35,744 nt of DNA. It comes from Rubrivivax sp. Lineage in GTDB: Bacteria > Pseudomonadota > Gammaproteobacteria > Burkholderiales > Burkholderiaceae_C. Below, in pieces: positions 28,615 through 35,744 of the stretch (its first letter is position 1; each line of letters opens with the position of its first letter). The notes beneath the pieces were generated by a model. The model saw only the letters and a list, made by a program, of their open reading frames with translations, made no database searches and was not told the origin of the DNA. The DNA lies in the NCBI GenBank assembly GCA_024641945.1, contig JAHECD010000044.1:1-35744 (forward strand), given 5' to 3'. The position numbers were made by a program, and so were the translations under genes.

Positions 28615-28639
28615 GAAGGGCCGGCAGGGCCGGCCCTTC
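28615..28639 (-). terminator. Terminator-like hairpin after pntB
   Basis: GAAGGGCCGGC (28615-28625) and GCCGGCCCTTC (28629-28639) make a perfect 11-bp stem with a 3-nt loop, 45 nt beyond the pntB stop. There is no T-run on the minus strand, but the stem is the strongest in the gap and ideally placed to end the pntAB transcript. Confidence 0.5.
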
Positions 28640-28684
28640 CGGTGGGCGTTCGCCTTTGACGGCGCCGCCCGGGCGCTCGCCGTC

Positions 28685-30100
28685 TCAGGTCTTCAAGGCC
28701 GCCAGCACCTCGTCGAGCATCTTCTTTGCGTCGCCGAAGAGCATGCGGTTGTTCTCTTTGTAGAACAGCGGGTTGTCGACGCCGGCGTAGCCAGACGCCA
28801 TGCTGCGCTTCATCACGATGGACGTCTTGGCCTTCCAGACTTCCAGCACGGGCATGCCGGCGATGGGACTCGTCGGGTCGTCCTGCGCGGCCGGGTTGAC
28901 GATGTCGTTGGCGCCGATGACCATGGTGACATCGGTCTTCGGAAAGTCCTCGTTGATTTCGTCCATCTCCATCACGATGTCGTAGGGCACCTTGGCTTCG
29001 GCGAGCAGCACGTTCATGTGGCCTGGCATGCGGCCGGCCACCGGGTGGATGCCGAAGCGCACGTTGACGCCCTTCTCGCGCAGGTATCTGGTGATCTCGT
29101 ACACCGTGTGCTGCGCCTGCGCCACCGCCATGCCATAGCCGGGCACGATGATGACGTTCTTGGCCTCGCGCAACAGCTCTGCGGTCTCCGGCGCGGCGAT
29201 CGGCGCCACCTCGCCGGCCGGCTGAGCGGCGCCCGACGCGGCAGCGGGCGCGCCGCCGCCGGTGCCGAATCCGCCGGCGATCACGCTGATGAAGTTGCGA
29301 TTCATCGCGCGGCACATGATGTACGACAGGATCGCGCCCGAGGAGCCCACCAGCGCGCCCACCACGATGAGCAGGTCGTTGCTGAGCATGAACCCGGTGG
29401 CCGCCGCGGCCCAGCCCGAATAGCTGTTGAGCATGGAGACGACCACGGGCATGTCGGCGCCGCCGATGGCCATGACCATGTGAACGCCGAACAGCAGCGC
29501 GATCACCGTCATGACGAGCAGCGACAGCATGCCGACCTCGATGCCGTGGGCATTGAGAAATACCCGGCCGAACCAGATCACGATCAGCAGCCCGGCCAGA
29601 TTGAGCCAATGCCGCCCGGGCAACAGGAGCGGCTTGCCCCCGATCTTGCCCGAGAGCTTGCCGAAAGCGACGATCGAGCCCGAGAAGGTGACGGCGCCGA
29701 TCAGGATGCCGATGTAGATCTCCATTTCATGGATCGACTTTTCGGCTTCGGTCGGAAAGACCGTCGACGTGTCGACGTAGCTCGCGAACCCGACCAGGCA
29801 GGCGGCCAGTCCCACCAGGCTGTGCATCAACGCGACGAGTTCCGGCATCTGCGTCATCTGCACCTTCCTCGCCGCGAAGAGGCCGATGCTGCCGCCGACG
29901 AGCAGCGCGCCGATGATCCAGGGAATGCCGGCGGGCGTGACCCGCGGGCCGAAGATGGTGGCCAGCACCGCGATCGTCATGCCGACGATGCCGAAGAGGT
30001 TGCCCCGTCGTGCCGTCTCGGGGTTCGCGAGACCGCCCAGACTGAGAATGAAGAGGATGGTGGCGCCGATGTAAGAGACAGTGGCCAGGCTTGAGGTCAT
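28685..30100 (-). CDS. pntB: NAD(P) transhydrogenase subunit beta
   Basis: PntB carries most of the membrane proton channel and the NADP(H)-binding domain of the proton-translocating transhydrogenase, which makes NADPH from NADH using the proton gradient. The 471-residue product has about nine hydrophobic segments (about 5-265). An Ala/Pro-rich linker is followed by the cytoplasmic domain III with [30 protein letters not shown] and [10 protein letters not shown], all typical. ATG 30100 is chosen because [13 protein letters not shown] is the usual N-terminus. It starts 10 nt after pntA ends, so the two form an operon. Confidence 0.96.
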   Translation of the reverse strand: MTSSLATVSYIGATILFILSLGGLANPETARRGNLFGIVGMTIAVLATIFGPRVTPAGIPWIIGALLVGGSIGLFAARKVQMTQMPELVALMHSLVGLAACLVGFASYVDTSTVFPTEAEKSIHEMEIYIGILIGAVTFSGSIVAFGKLSGKIGGKPLLLPGRHWLNLAGLLIVIWFGRVFLNAHGIEVGMLSLLVMTVIALLFGVHMVMAIGGADMPVVVSMLNSYSGWAAAATGFMLSNDLLIVVGALVGSSGAILSYIMCRAMNRNFISVIAGGFGTGGGAPAAASGAAQPAGEVAPIAAPETAELLREAKNVIIVPGYGMAVAQAQHTVYEITRYLREKGVNVRFGIHPVAGRMPGHMNVLLAEAKVPYDIVMEMDEINEDFPKTDVTMVIGANDIVNPAAQDDPTSPIAGMPVLEVWKAKTSIVMKRSMASGYAGVDNPLFYKENNRMLFGDAKKMLDEVLAALKT

Positions 30101-30110
30101 GCCGGACTCC

Positions 30111-31697
30111 TTATTTGCGGAACATCGCCAACATGCGACGCGTGACCGCGAAGCCGCCGAACATGTTGACCGCCGTGAGCGCGAGCGCAAAGACCGCCAG
30201 GGCGAGGATCAGCGCATTCGGCCGGTCCACGCCACCGCCCGCGAGCGGCGGTGCGACCTGGACGAGCGCACCGATCGCAATGATCGACGAGATGGCATTG
30301 GTGACGCTCATCAGCGGTGTGTGCAGCGAAGGGGTCACGTTCCAGACCACCATGTAGCCGACGAAACATGCGAGCACGAACACGGTGAAGTGCGCCAGGA
30401 ACGACGCCGGTGCGTACAGCCCGACGAGCAGGAACGCGAGCGCGCCGATGCCGAAGACGGTGGCCAGCGACCCGGCGGACATCGGCTCGCCGCTGCCGCC
30501 ATGTCCGTGGCCCTTCTTCGCCGCCGCGGGCACGGCCGCCGCCGGTTTGGCGGCGGGCGGCGCGGGCAGCTTGAGCGGCGGGGGCGGCCAGGTGATGCTG
30601 CCGTCCTTGATGACGGTCAGTCCGCGGATCGCGTCATCCTCGAAGTTGACGTTGATCACGCCGTCCTTGGTCTTGCAAAGCTCCTCCGTCACACGCAGCA
30701 GGTTCGTCGAATACAGCGTCGACGATTGTTTCGCCAGCCGGCTCACCAGGTCGGTGTAGCCGATGATCGTGACGCCGTGGCGGACGACAGCCTCACCGGG
30801 CACGGTGAGTTCGCAGTTGCCGCCTTGCTCGCCCGCCATGTCGACGATGACGCTGCCCGGCTTCATGCTCCTGACCATCTCGGCGGTGATGAGCTTCGGC
30901 GCCGGCTTGCCCGGGATCAGGGCCGTGGTGATGATGATGTCCGCGTCCTTGGCCTGCTTGGCGTACATCTCGCGCTGGGCCTGCTGGAAGCCCTCGCTCA
31001 TCACCTTGGCATAGCCGCCGCCGCCCGAGCCTTCTTCCTCATAGTCGACCTTGACGAATTCACCGCCCAGCGACACCACCTGGTCGGCGACCTCGGCACG
31101 GGTGTCGTTGGCACGCACGATGGCGCCCAGATTGGCGGCCGTACCGATCGCGGCCAAGCCGGCGACCCCTGCACCGGCGATGAAGACCTTGGCCGGCGGG
31201 ATCTTGCCGGCGGCGGTGATCTGCCCATTGAAGAATCGGCCGAAGGCGTTGGCCGCCTCGATCACGGCGCGGTAGCCGCTGATGCCGGCCATCGAAGTCA
31301 GCGCATCCATCTTCTGGGCGCGGGAGAGCTGCCGCGGCAGCGAGTCGATGGCCAGCACGGTCGCCTTGCGGGCCGCCAGCTGCTGCATCAGTTCAGGGTT
31401 CTGCGCCGGCCAGATGAAGCTGATCAGCGTGCCACCTTCGCGCAGGAGTCCTACTTCGTCCGGGCTGGGGGCGCGCACCTTGAAGACGATGTCCGATTCG
31501 GCCCAGAGTTGGGCCGCCGCGGGCACGATCTCGGCACCGGCGGCGCGGTAGGTATCGTCTGCAAAATTCGCGGCATCTCCGGCACCGCTTTCCACGGCGA
31601 CCGAGAAGCCCAGCTTGACCAGCTTCTCCACCACATCGGGCACAGTCGCGACGCGCTTTTCGCTGGCTGCCGTTTCCTTTGGAACGCCAATGCGCAT
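30111..31697 (-). CDS. pntA: NAD(P) transhydrogenase subunit alpha
   Basis: PntA contains the NAD(H)-binding domain I of transhydrogenase and part of its membrane domain. The 528-residue product starts MRIGVPKET and has the nucleotide motif [12 protein letters not shown], then TRAEVADQV and [12 protein letters not shown]. It ends in four hydrophobic helices (about 415-525), as in the two-subunit E. coli type rather than the three-gene alphaproteobacterial type. Between the domains is an Ala/Pro-rich linker containing [12 protein letters not shown], a His/Gly-rich stretch of unknown use. GAGGAG lies just before ATG 31697. The gene is divergent from the NUDIX gene with a 103-nt gap. Confidence 0.96.
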   Translation of the reverse strand: MRIGVPKETAASEKRVATVPDVVEKLVKLGFSVAVESGAGDAANFADDTYRAAGAEIVPAAAQLWAESDIVFKVRAPSPDEVGLLREGGTLISFIWPAQNPELMQQLAARKATVLAIDSLPRQLSRAQKMDALTSMAGISGYRAVIEAANAFGRFFNGQITAAGKIPPAKVFIAGAGVAGLAAIGTAANLGAIVRANDTRAEVADQVVSLGGEFVKVDYEEEGSGGGGYAKVMSEGFQQAQREMYAKQAKDADIIITTALIPGKPAPKLITAEMVRSMKPGSVIVDMAGEQGGNCELTVPGEAVVRHGVTIIGYTDLVSRLAKQSSTLYSTNLLRVTEELCKTKDGVINVNFEDDAIRGLTVIKDGSITWPPPPLKLPAPPAAKPAAAVPAAAKKGHGHGGSGEPMSAGSLATVFGIGALAFLLVGLYAPASFLAHFTVFVLACFVGYMVVWNVTPSLHTPLMSVTNAISSIIAIGALVQVAPPLAGGGVDRPNALILALAVFALALTAVNMFGGFAVTRRMLAMFRK

Positions 31698-31787
31698 GGG
31701 AATACTCCTCGCGAATATCTCTGTTGTTGGGGCGGAGAAGCTAACACAAGACCCCGCGGTAGCCGCTCGCAGGCGGGTACGCAACGC

Positions 31788-31793
31788 TACCAT
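31788..31793 (+). promoter_or_regulatory. Possible -10 element (TACCAT) just before the NUDIX gene
   Basis: TACCAT matches the -10 consensus at four positions and ends 7 nt before ATG 31801, which lacks a Shine-Dalgarno. This would give a leaderless mRNA. No -35 is apparent, so evidence is weak on its own. Confidence 0.2.
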
Positions 31794-31800
31794 CCCGCCG

Positions 31801-32313
31801 ATGAGCACGCCGCGTTTGCGCCCCAGCATTACCGTCGCCGCGATCGTCGAGCACGATGGCCGTTATCTGCTCGTCGAGGAGCACACCCCCGAGGGGCTGC
31901 GCCTGAACAACCCGGCAGGCCATCTGGAATTGGGCGAATCGCCCCTGCAGGCGGTTTGCCGCGAGACGCTGGAAGAGACGGCCTGCCGATTCGAGCCCGA
32001 GGCCCTGGTCGGCGTGTACCTGTCGCGGTTCGTGCGCCCGGCGTCGGGCGAGGACGTCACCTACTTGCGCATGGCCTACTCCGGGCACGTCGGCGCGCCC
32101 GAGCCGGGCCGAGCCCTCGACGACGGCATCGTGCGCACGCTGTGGCTCACCGTGGACGAGATCCGCGCCGAACGCGCGCGCCACCGCAGCCCGCTGCTGA
32201 TGCGCTGCATCGACGATCACCAGGCCGGGCGCCGCTTCCCGCTCGACCTGATTCATGCGGATGCAACCTTGTTTGTGCCCGAAGTGAAACCCGCCGTTGC
32301 CGCCGATCGATAA
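31801..32313 (+). CDS. NUDIX hydrolase, NudJ-like
   Basis: The 170-residue product contains a NUDIX box (G-x5-E-x7-RE-x2-EE) starting at [20 protein letters not shown]. The usual Gly after EE is replaced by Ala (EETA). The context [11 protein letters not shown] resembles NudJ phosphatase, which hydrolyses nucleoside and thiamine pyrophosphates; the exact substrate cannot be read from sequence. ATG 31801 is chosen because [16 protein letters not shown] is the normal N-terminus; the frame is open upstream into pntA's antisense. There is no Shine-Dalgarno. In other Burkholderiales a NudJ-like gene often precedes mnmA, but here the amino-acid transporter follows after 194 nt. Confidence 0.9.
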   Translation: MSTPRLRPSITVAAIVEHDGRYLLVEEHTPEGLRLNNPAGHLELGESPLQAVCRETLEETACRFEPEALVGVYLSRFVRPASGEDVTYLRMAYSGHVGAPEPGRALDDGIVRTLWLTVDEIRAERARHRSPLLMRCIDDHQAGRRFPLDLIHADATLFVPEVKPAVAADR

Positions 32314-32390
32314 GGTTTCGACCCGCGATCGGCCCTCGCTGGCACGCTTCGTGCGTCCCGGGCATGGTCTTTTGATACGTGAAAGCGCGG

Positions 32391-32419
32391 GGGACACACG
32401 GCGCCCCGGTTCCTATACT
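32391..32419 (+). promoter_or_regulatory. Sigma-70-type promoter of the aap operon
   Basis: GGGACA (32391-32396) and TATACT (32414-32419) are separated by exactly 17 nt. TATACT matches the -10 consensus at five of six positions and the -35 at four. Transcription would begin near 32426, giving a leader of about 82 nt. It is the clearest promoter in the window. Confidence 0.6.
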
Positions 32420-32433
32420 GTTTATACGGCCGA

Positions 32434-32452
32434 TGGCGCGGTTGCCGCGCCA
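32434..32452 (+). promoter_or_regulatory. 5' leader stem-loop of the aap transcript
   Basis: TGGCGCGG (32434-32441) and CCGCGCCA (32445-32452) form a perfect 8-bp stem with a TTG loop. It would begin about 8 nt from the predicted transcript 5' end, a position known to slow 5'-dependent RNA decay. It has no attached T-run, so attenuation is less likely. Confidence 0.4.
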
Positions 32453-32507
32453 GCCCGACCCGACTCGGTGCAATCACGCACCCCTCAAAAATCAGGAGCG
32501 ACCCAAG

Positions 32508-33536
32508 ATGATCCGCAAGAATGCCATGACCTTCTGTGCAGCCGCCGCGCTACTCGGCGTGGCCGCCGCGCCCGCCCATGCCGGCAAGACACTCGACGCG
32601 ATCAAGGCGCGCGGCCAGCTCGTCTGCGGCGTCAACGAGGGCCTCGCCGGTTTCTCCGCGGCCGACAGCCAGGGCAAGTGGGCCGGCATCGACGTCGACG
32701 TCTGCAAGGCGATTGCCGCCGCCATCCTGGGCGACGCCAACAAGGTCAAGTGGGTGCCGTTGAACGCACAACAGCGCTTCACCGCGCTGCAGTCCGGCGA
32801 GATCGACATCCTGTCGCGCAACACCACGTGGACCCTGACGCGTGATGCGTCGCTGGGCATGAACTTCACCGGCGTCACCTACTACGACGGACAGGGCTTC
32901 ATGGTGCCCGCCAAGCTCAACCTCAAGAGTGCCAAACAACTGAAGGGCGCGACCGTCTGCGTGCAGTCGGGCACCACCACGGAAAAGAACCTGACCGACT
33001 TCTCGCGCGCGAACAACCTCAACATCAAGCCGGTCGTGTTCGAGAAACAGGAAGCCTCCACCGGCGCCTACTTCTCGGGACGTTGTGTGGCCTTCACGAC
33101 GGACGCTTCCGGCCTGGCTTCGATCCGCAACAAGGAAGCGAAGAACCCCGCCGAGCACGTGATCCTGCCCGACCTCATCTCCAAGGAGCCGCTCGGCCCG
33201 GCCGTCCGCCGCGGCGACGACGAGTTCTTCGCCATCGCCAAGTGGGTGCAGTACGCACTGATCGAGGCCGAGGACTACGGCATCACCCAAGCCAACGTCG
33301 ACAAGATGATGAAGAGCGAGAACCCGGCCATCGGCCGCATCCTGGGTGGCACCGAGGACACCGGCAAGCTGCTCGGCCTCGACAAGAACTGGGCCGCCAA
33401 CGCGATCAAGGCGGTTGGCAACTACGGCGAGATGTTCGAGCGCAACGTGGGCCCGAAGAGCCCGCTCGGCCTGCCGCGCGGGCTGAACAACCTGTGGAGC
33501 CATGGCGGCCTGATGTACGCCCCGCCGGTGCGTTGA
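32508..33536 (+). CDS. aapJ: General L-amino acid ABC transporter, periplasmic binding protein
   Basis: The 342-residue product is the substrate-binding protein of a polar amino-acid transporter of the Aap/Bzt type. A Sec signal peptide ends after AHA (residue 25). The type II binding-protein fold follows: RGQLVCGVNEGLAGFSA, GIDVDVCKAIAAAILGD and SGEIDILSRNTTWTLTRD. The CVQSGTTTEKNLTDFS segment is also characteristic of AapJ/BztA. These systems take up a broad range of L-amino acids. ATG 32508 is chosen because AGGAG (32494-32498) lies 9 nt before it and it begins the signal peptide. Permease genes follow, separated by a strong stem-loop. Confidence 0.94.
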   Translation: MIRKNAMTFCAAAALLGVAAAPAHAGKTLDAIKARGQLVCGVNEGLAGFSAADSQGKWAGIDVDVCKAIAAAILGDANKVKWVPLNAQQRFTALQSGEIDILSRNTTWTLTRDASLGMNFTGVTYYDGQGFMVPAKLNLKSAKQLKGATVCVQSGTTTEKNLTDFSRANNLNIKPVVFEKQEASTGAYFSGRCVAFTTDASGLASIRNKEAKNPAEHVILPDLISKEPLGPAVRRGDDEFFAIAKWVQYALIEAEDYGITQANVDKMMKSENPAIGRILGGTEDTGKLLGLDKNWAANAIKAVGNYGEMFERNVGPKSPLGLPRGLNNLWSHGGLMYAPPVR

Positions 33537-33546
33537 TGAGCCGCTG

Positions 33547-33572
33547 CAGGCGGATCGTCTCTGATCCGCCTG
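33547..33572 (+). promoter_or_regulatory. Intercistronic stem-loop between aapJ and aapQ
   Basis: CAGGCGGATC (33547-33556) and GATCCGCCTG (33563-33572) make a perfect 10-bp stem with a 6-nt loop, 10 nt after the aapJ stop. Such hairpins after binding-protein genes commonly protect the upstream mRNA or partly terminate transcription, giving more binding protein than permease. No T-run follows. Confidence 0.6.
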
Positions 33573-33630
33573 GCCTTCCCGCCCGGTACAGAACATCGAC
33601 GACCCGCCCCAGGGTCGAAGGAAGCGCGCC

Positions 33631-34812
33631 ATGACGGCACCTGCCTCTCCTCCATCCAAGCGAGACTGGTCCTGGCGCAGCCGGCATGTGCGTGGACTGA
33701 TCTACCAGGTCATCGCGCTGAGCCTCATCGGGCTGGCGCTGTGGTTCCTGGCGCACAACACGCTGGAGAACATGCGTGTGCGCGGCATCCAGAGCGGCTT
33801 CGACTTCCTGTCGTCGCCCGCGGGCTTCGACATCGGCGAGCGCATGGTGCCGTACGAATCGAACGATCCGTACTGGCGGGCTTTTCTGATCGGCGTGCTC
33901 AATACGTTGCGGGTCGCGATCCTGGGCATCGTGCTGACCACGATTCTGGGCACGTTGCTGGGCATCGGCCGGTTCTCGCACAACGCACTGGTGCGCGGGC
34001 TCTGTTATGCCTACGTCGAGCTGTTCCGCAACGTGCCGATCCTGCTCCAGTTGCTGATGTGGTATCTGGTGCTGATCGAAGGGCTGCCGACGCCGGGGCA
34101 GCAGATCTCGATCTTCGGTCTCTTCTACATCAGCAACGGCGGGCTGACCTACCCGGTGCCGGTCTGGGGTCTGGGCCAGGGGCTGGCGGCGGTTGGTGCG
34201 CTCGTCGGCGTGGTGCTGGCATACCTGTGGGCGCAAAAGGCGCGCCAGCACTTCGAGCAAACCGGTCAACCGAAACCCGTGCTGCTGCCCAGCATCGGTC
34301 TGGTGATCGCCGGAGCGCTGGCAGGCTGGCTGCTTGGCGGCGCGCCGTCGGCTTGGAACATCCCCGCCCCCGGTGGCTTTGCGATCGAAGGCGGCAGTTC
34401 GCTGACGCCGGAATTCATCGCCGTGACACTCGGGCTGACGCTGTATACCGCCTCGTACGTGGCCGAGGTGGTGCGGGCGGGCATCGCCTCCGTCCCGCGC
34501 GGGCAAGGTGAGGCCGCGAGCGCGCTTGGCCTGTCCAAGGGGCAGCAGATGCGGCTCGTGTCGCTGCCGCAGGCGCTGCGCGTGATCATCCCGCCGATGA
34601 CCAACCAGTATCTCAACCTGACCAAGAACTCGTCACTGGCCGTGGCTATCGGCTACCCCGACGTGGTCTCGATCTCGAACACTGCGATCAACCAGACCGG
34701 GCGCGCGGTGGAGTGCATCTCGATCATCATGCTGGTGTACCTGACCACGTCACTCGGCACGTCGCTGCTGATGAACTGGTACAACAAACGTTCGGCCATC
34801 AAGGAGCGGTGA
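33631..34812 (+). CDS. aapQ: General L-amino acid ABC transporter permease, first subunit
   Basis: The 393-residue product is an inner-membrane permease of the His/Glu/Gln type. It has an N-terminal hydrophobic helix (about 24-42), a periplasmic segment with FDFLSSPAGFDIGERM typical of AapQ, and further helices. The EAA loop EAASALGLSKGQQMRLVSLP, which contacts the ATPase, lies near residues 290-310. AAGGAAG precedes the ATG by 7 nt. It lies 94 nt after aapJ and its stop is one nt before the next ATG, so aapQ and aapM are translationally coupled. It should pair with AapM and the ATPase AapP, which lies outside the window. Confidence 0.94.
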   Translation: MTAPASPPSKRDWSWRSRHVRGLIYQVIALSLIGLALWFLAHNTLENMRVRGIQSGFDFLSSPAGFDIGERMVPYESNDPYWRAFLIGVLNTLRVAILGIVLTTILGTLLGIGRFSHNALVRGLCYAYVELFRNVPILLQLLMWYLVLIEGLPTPGQQISIFGLFYISNGGLTYPVPVWGLGQGLAAVGALVGVVLAYLWAQKARQHFEQTGQPKPVLLPSIGLVIAGALAGWLLGGAPSAWNIPAPGGFAIEGGSSLTPEFIAVTLGLTLYTASYVAEVVRAGIASVPRGQGEAASALGLSKGQQMRLVSLPQALRVIIPPMTNQYLNLTKNSSLAVAIGYPDVVSISNTAINQTGRAVECISIIMLVYLTTSLGTSLLMNWYNKRSAIKER

Positions 34813-34813
34813 C

Positions 34814-35744
34814 ATGGAAGTTGCATCGTTCCAACCCATTGCACCGCGCGAGGCGCCGGTACGCACCGAAGGCGCCTTGCCTTGGATCAAGCGCAATCTT
34901 TTCGGCAATGTTCCGAGCGCGGTCGCGACCGTGATCCTGGCCGCGCTCGCCGTCTGGTACGTGCCGCAGTTGCTGAGCTGGGCCCTGACCAAGGCCGTCT
35001 TCGCACCCAGCACGCAGGAATGCCAGGCCGCACGCGGCGTCGGCGCCTGCTGGGGCGTGGTGACCGAGAAGTACCGCCTGATCATCTTCGGCCGCTATCC
35101 GTTCGAGGAGCAATGGCGTCCGCTGATCGCCACGCTGGCCATGGTGGCGGCCTTGGTGGCCAGCTGTGTCCGCGTCTTCTGGAAACCCTGGCTGGTGCTG
35201 CTCTGGGCGGCCATGCTGGCGCTGTTCTTCGGGCTGATGTTCGGTGGCTTCGCCGGCCTGCTGTACGTGCCCACCGAGCGCTGGGGCGGCCTGCCGTTGA
35301 CCGTGCTGCTGGCCACGCTGTCGATCGTCATGGCGTTCCCGCTGGCGGTGGTGGTGGCGCTGGGCCGACGCAGCAACATGCCGGCGATCAAGACGCTCTG
35401 CGTGATCTACGTCGAGCTGATCCGCGGCGTGCCGCTGATCAGCGTGCTGTTCATGGCGAGCTTCATGTTCCCGCTGTTCATGCCGCCGGGCACGAGCATC
35501 GACGTGCTGTTGCGTGTGCTCGTGGGCATCACGCTGTTCTCGGGCGCCTACATGGCGGAGATCGTTCGTGGCGGCCTTCAGGCCATTCCAAAGGGCCAGC
35601 AGGAGGCGGCGGACACGCTGGGACTGAGCTACTGGCAGGCGCAGCGCAAGATCATCCTGCCGCAAGCGCTGGCGTTGGTGGTGCCCGGCATCATGAACAA
35701 CTTCATCGCGATCTTCAAGGACACCTCGCTCGTGACGATCGTCA
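34814..35744 (+). CDS. aapM: General L-amino acid ABC transporter permease, second subunit (partial)
   Basis: This gene runs off the window end; 310 codons are visible, starting ATG 34814, one nt after the aapQ stop, with AAGGAG 10 nt before it. The product begins MEVASFQPIAPREAP, has several hydrophobic segments and a periplasmic stretch with two Cys (QECQAARGVGACWG). The EAA loop EAADTLGLSYWQAQRKIILP is followed by FIAIFKDTSLVTIV, all typical of AapM permeases. The family is usually about 380 residues, so most of the protein is present. It forms the transport channel with AapQ in the inner membrane. The ATPase gene aapP is expected just downstream. Confidence 0.92.
   Translation, partial: MEVASFQPIAPREAPVRTEGALPWIKRNLFGNVPSAVATVILAALAVWYVPQLLSWALTKAVFAPSTQECQAARGVGACWGVVTEKYRLIIFGRYPFEEQWRPLIATLAMVAALVASCVRVFWKPWLVLLWAAMLALFFGLMFGGFAGLLYVPTERWGGLPLTVLLATLSIVMAFPLAVVVALGRRSNMPAIKTLCVIYVELIRGVPLISVLFMASFMFPLFMPPGTSIDVLLRVLVGITLFSGAYMAEIVRGGLQAIPKGQQEAADTLGLSYWQAQRKIILPQALALVVPGIMNNFIAIFKDTSLVTIV

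Noticed and set aside
32303..32342. CCGATCG and CGATCGG arms around the NUDIX stop codon as a terminator.
   Set aside because: The loop is 26 nt, the arms are only 7 bp and no T-run follows, so it is not better than chance in this composition.
30081..32375. A 764-codon plus-strand open frame opposite pntA and running over the NUDIX gene.
   Set aside because: It is antisense to clear PntA motifs and overlaps the NUDIX gene in another frame; composition is that of a shadow.

Overview
The window is an ordinary-looking, gene-dense, strongly GC-rich bacterial chromosome segment with about 31 protein genes (two cut by the window edges). No tRNA, rRNA, insertion sequence, phage gene or CRISPR array is visible. 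Gene content and order suggest a betaproteobacterium of the order Burkholderiales: the block argS / SPOR protein / dsbA / lptA-lptB-rpoN, a stand-alone RlmL-type methyltransferase, a PsiF-repeat protein, a proton-pumping transhydrogenase with two subunits, and an Aap/Bzt amino-acid transporter. This placement is an inference from family resemblance, not a database match.

Left part (1-7990, plus strand). The 3' end of thymidine phosphorylase overlaps a TrpF-like protein by ATGA. Next come purB and pyrF, also joined by an ATGA overlap, then a large membrane hybrid histidine kinase with about four PAS domains, and a membrane-anchored HDOD protein. Nucleotide metabolism and signalling therefore sit side by side.

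Middle part (8040-16588, mostly minus strand). A compact three-gene run encodes a geranylgeranyl-reductase-like flavoprotein, a class II glutamine amidotransferase and an M14 zinc carboxypeptidase. A short DksA/TraR zinc-finger gene is divergent from it. A Gfo/Idh/MocA oxidoreductase is divergent from a LysR regulator. A small exported PsiF-repeat protein and a Ser/Thr kinase fused to a cyclic-nucleotide-binding-like domain follow; a perfect CRP-like palindrome lies between these two.

Core block (16730-24045, plus strand). argS, an FtsN-like SPOR protein, dsbA, lptA, lptB, rpoN and rlmL link translation, cell division, periplasmic disulfide formation, LPS export, sigma-54 transcription and rRNA methylation. 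The last four are tightly packed.

Right part. On the minus strand are yidB, rsmE, an amidase-family gene downstream of a fadD-type acyl-CoA ligase, and pntA-pntB. On the plus strand are a NUDIX hydrolase and the start of a general amino-acid ABC transporter operon (aapJ-aapQ-aapM, cut by the window end). The transporter has a good sigma-70 promoter, a stem-loop at the predicted 5' end of the mRNA and a 10-bp stem-loop between aapJ and aapQ.

I found no clear new defence or mobile system. The most interesting leads are the kinase/PsiF/CRP-box locus, the TrpF-like paralogue with altered substrate residues, the flavoprotein-amidotransferase-peptidase operon, the RNA hairpins of the aap operon, a 15-bp perfect palindrome upstream of yidB, and a recurring pattern of -10-like hexamers 7-14 nt before start codons that lack a Shine-Dalgarno sequence.
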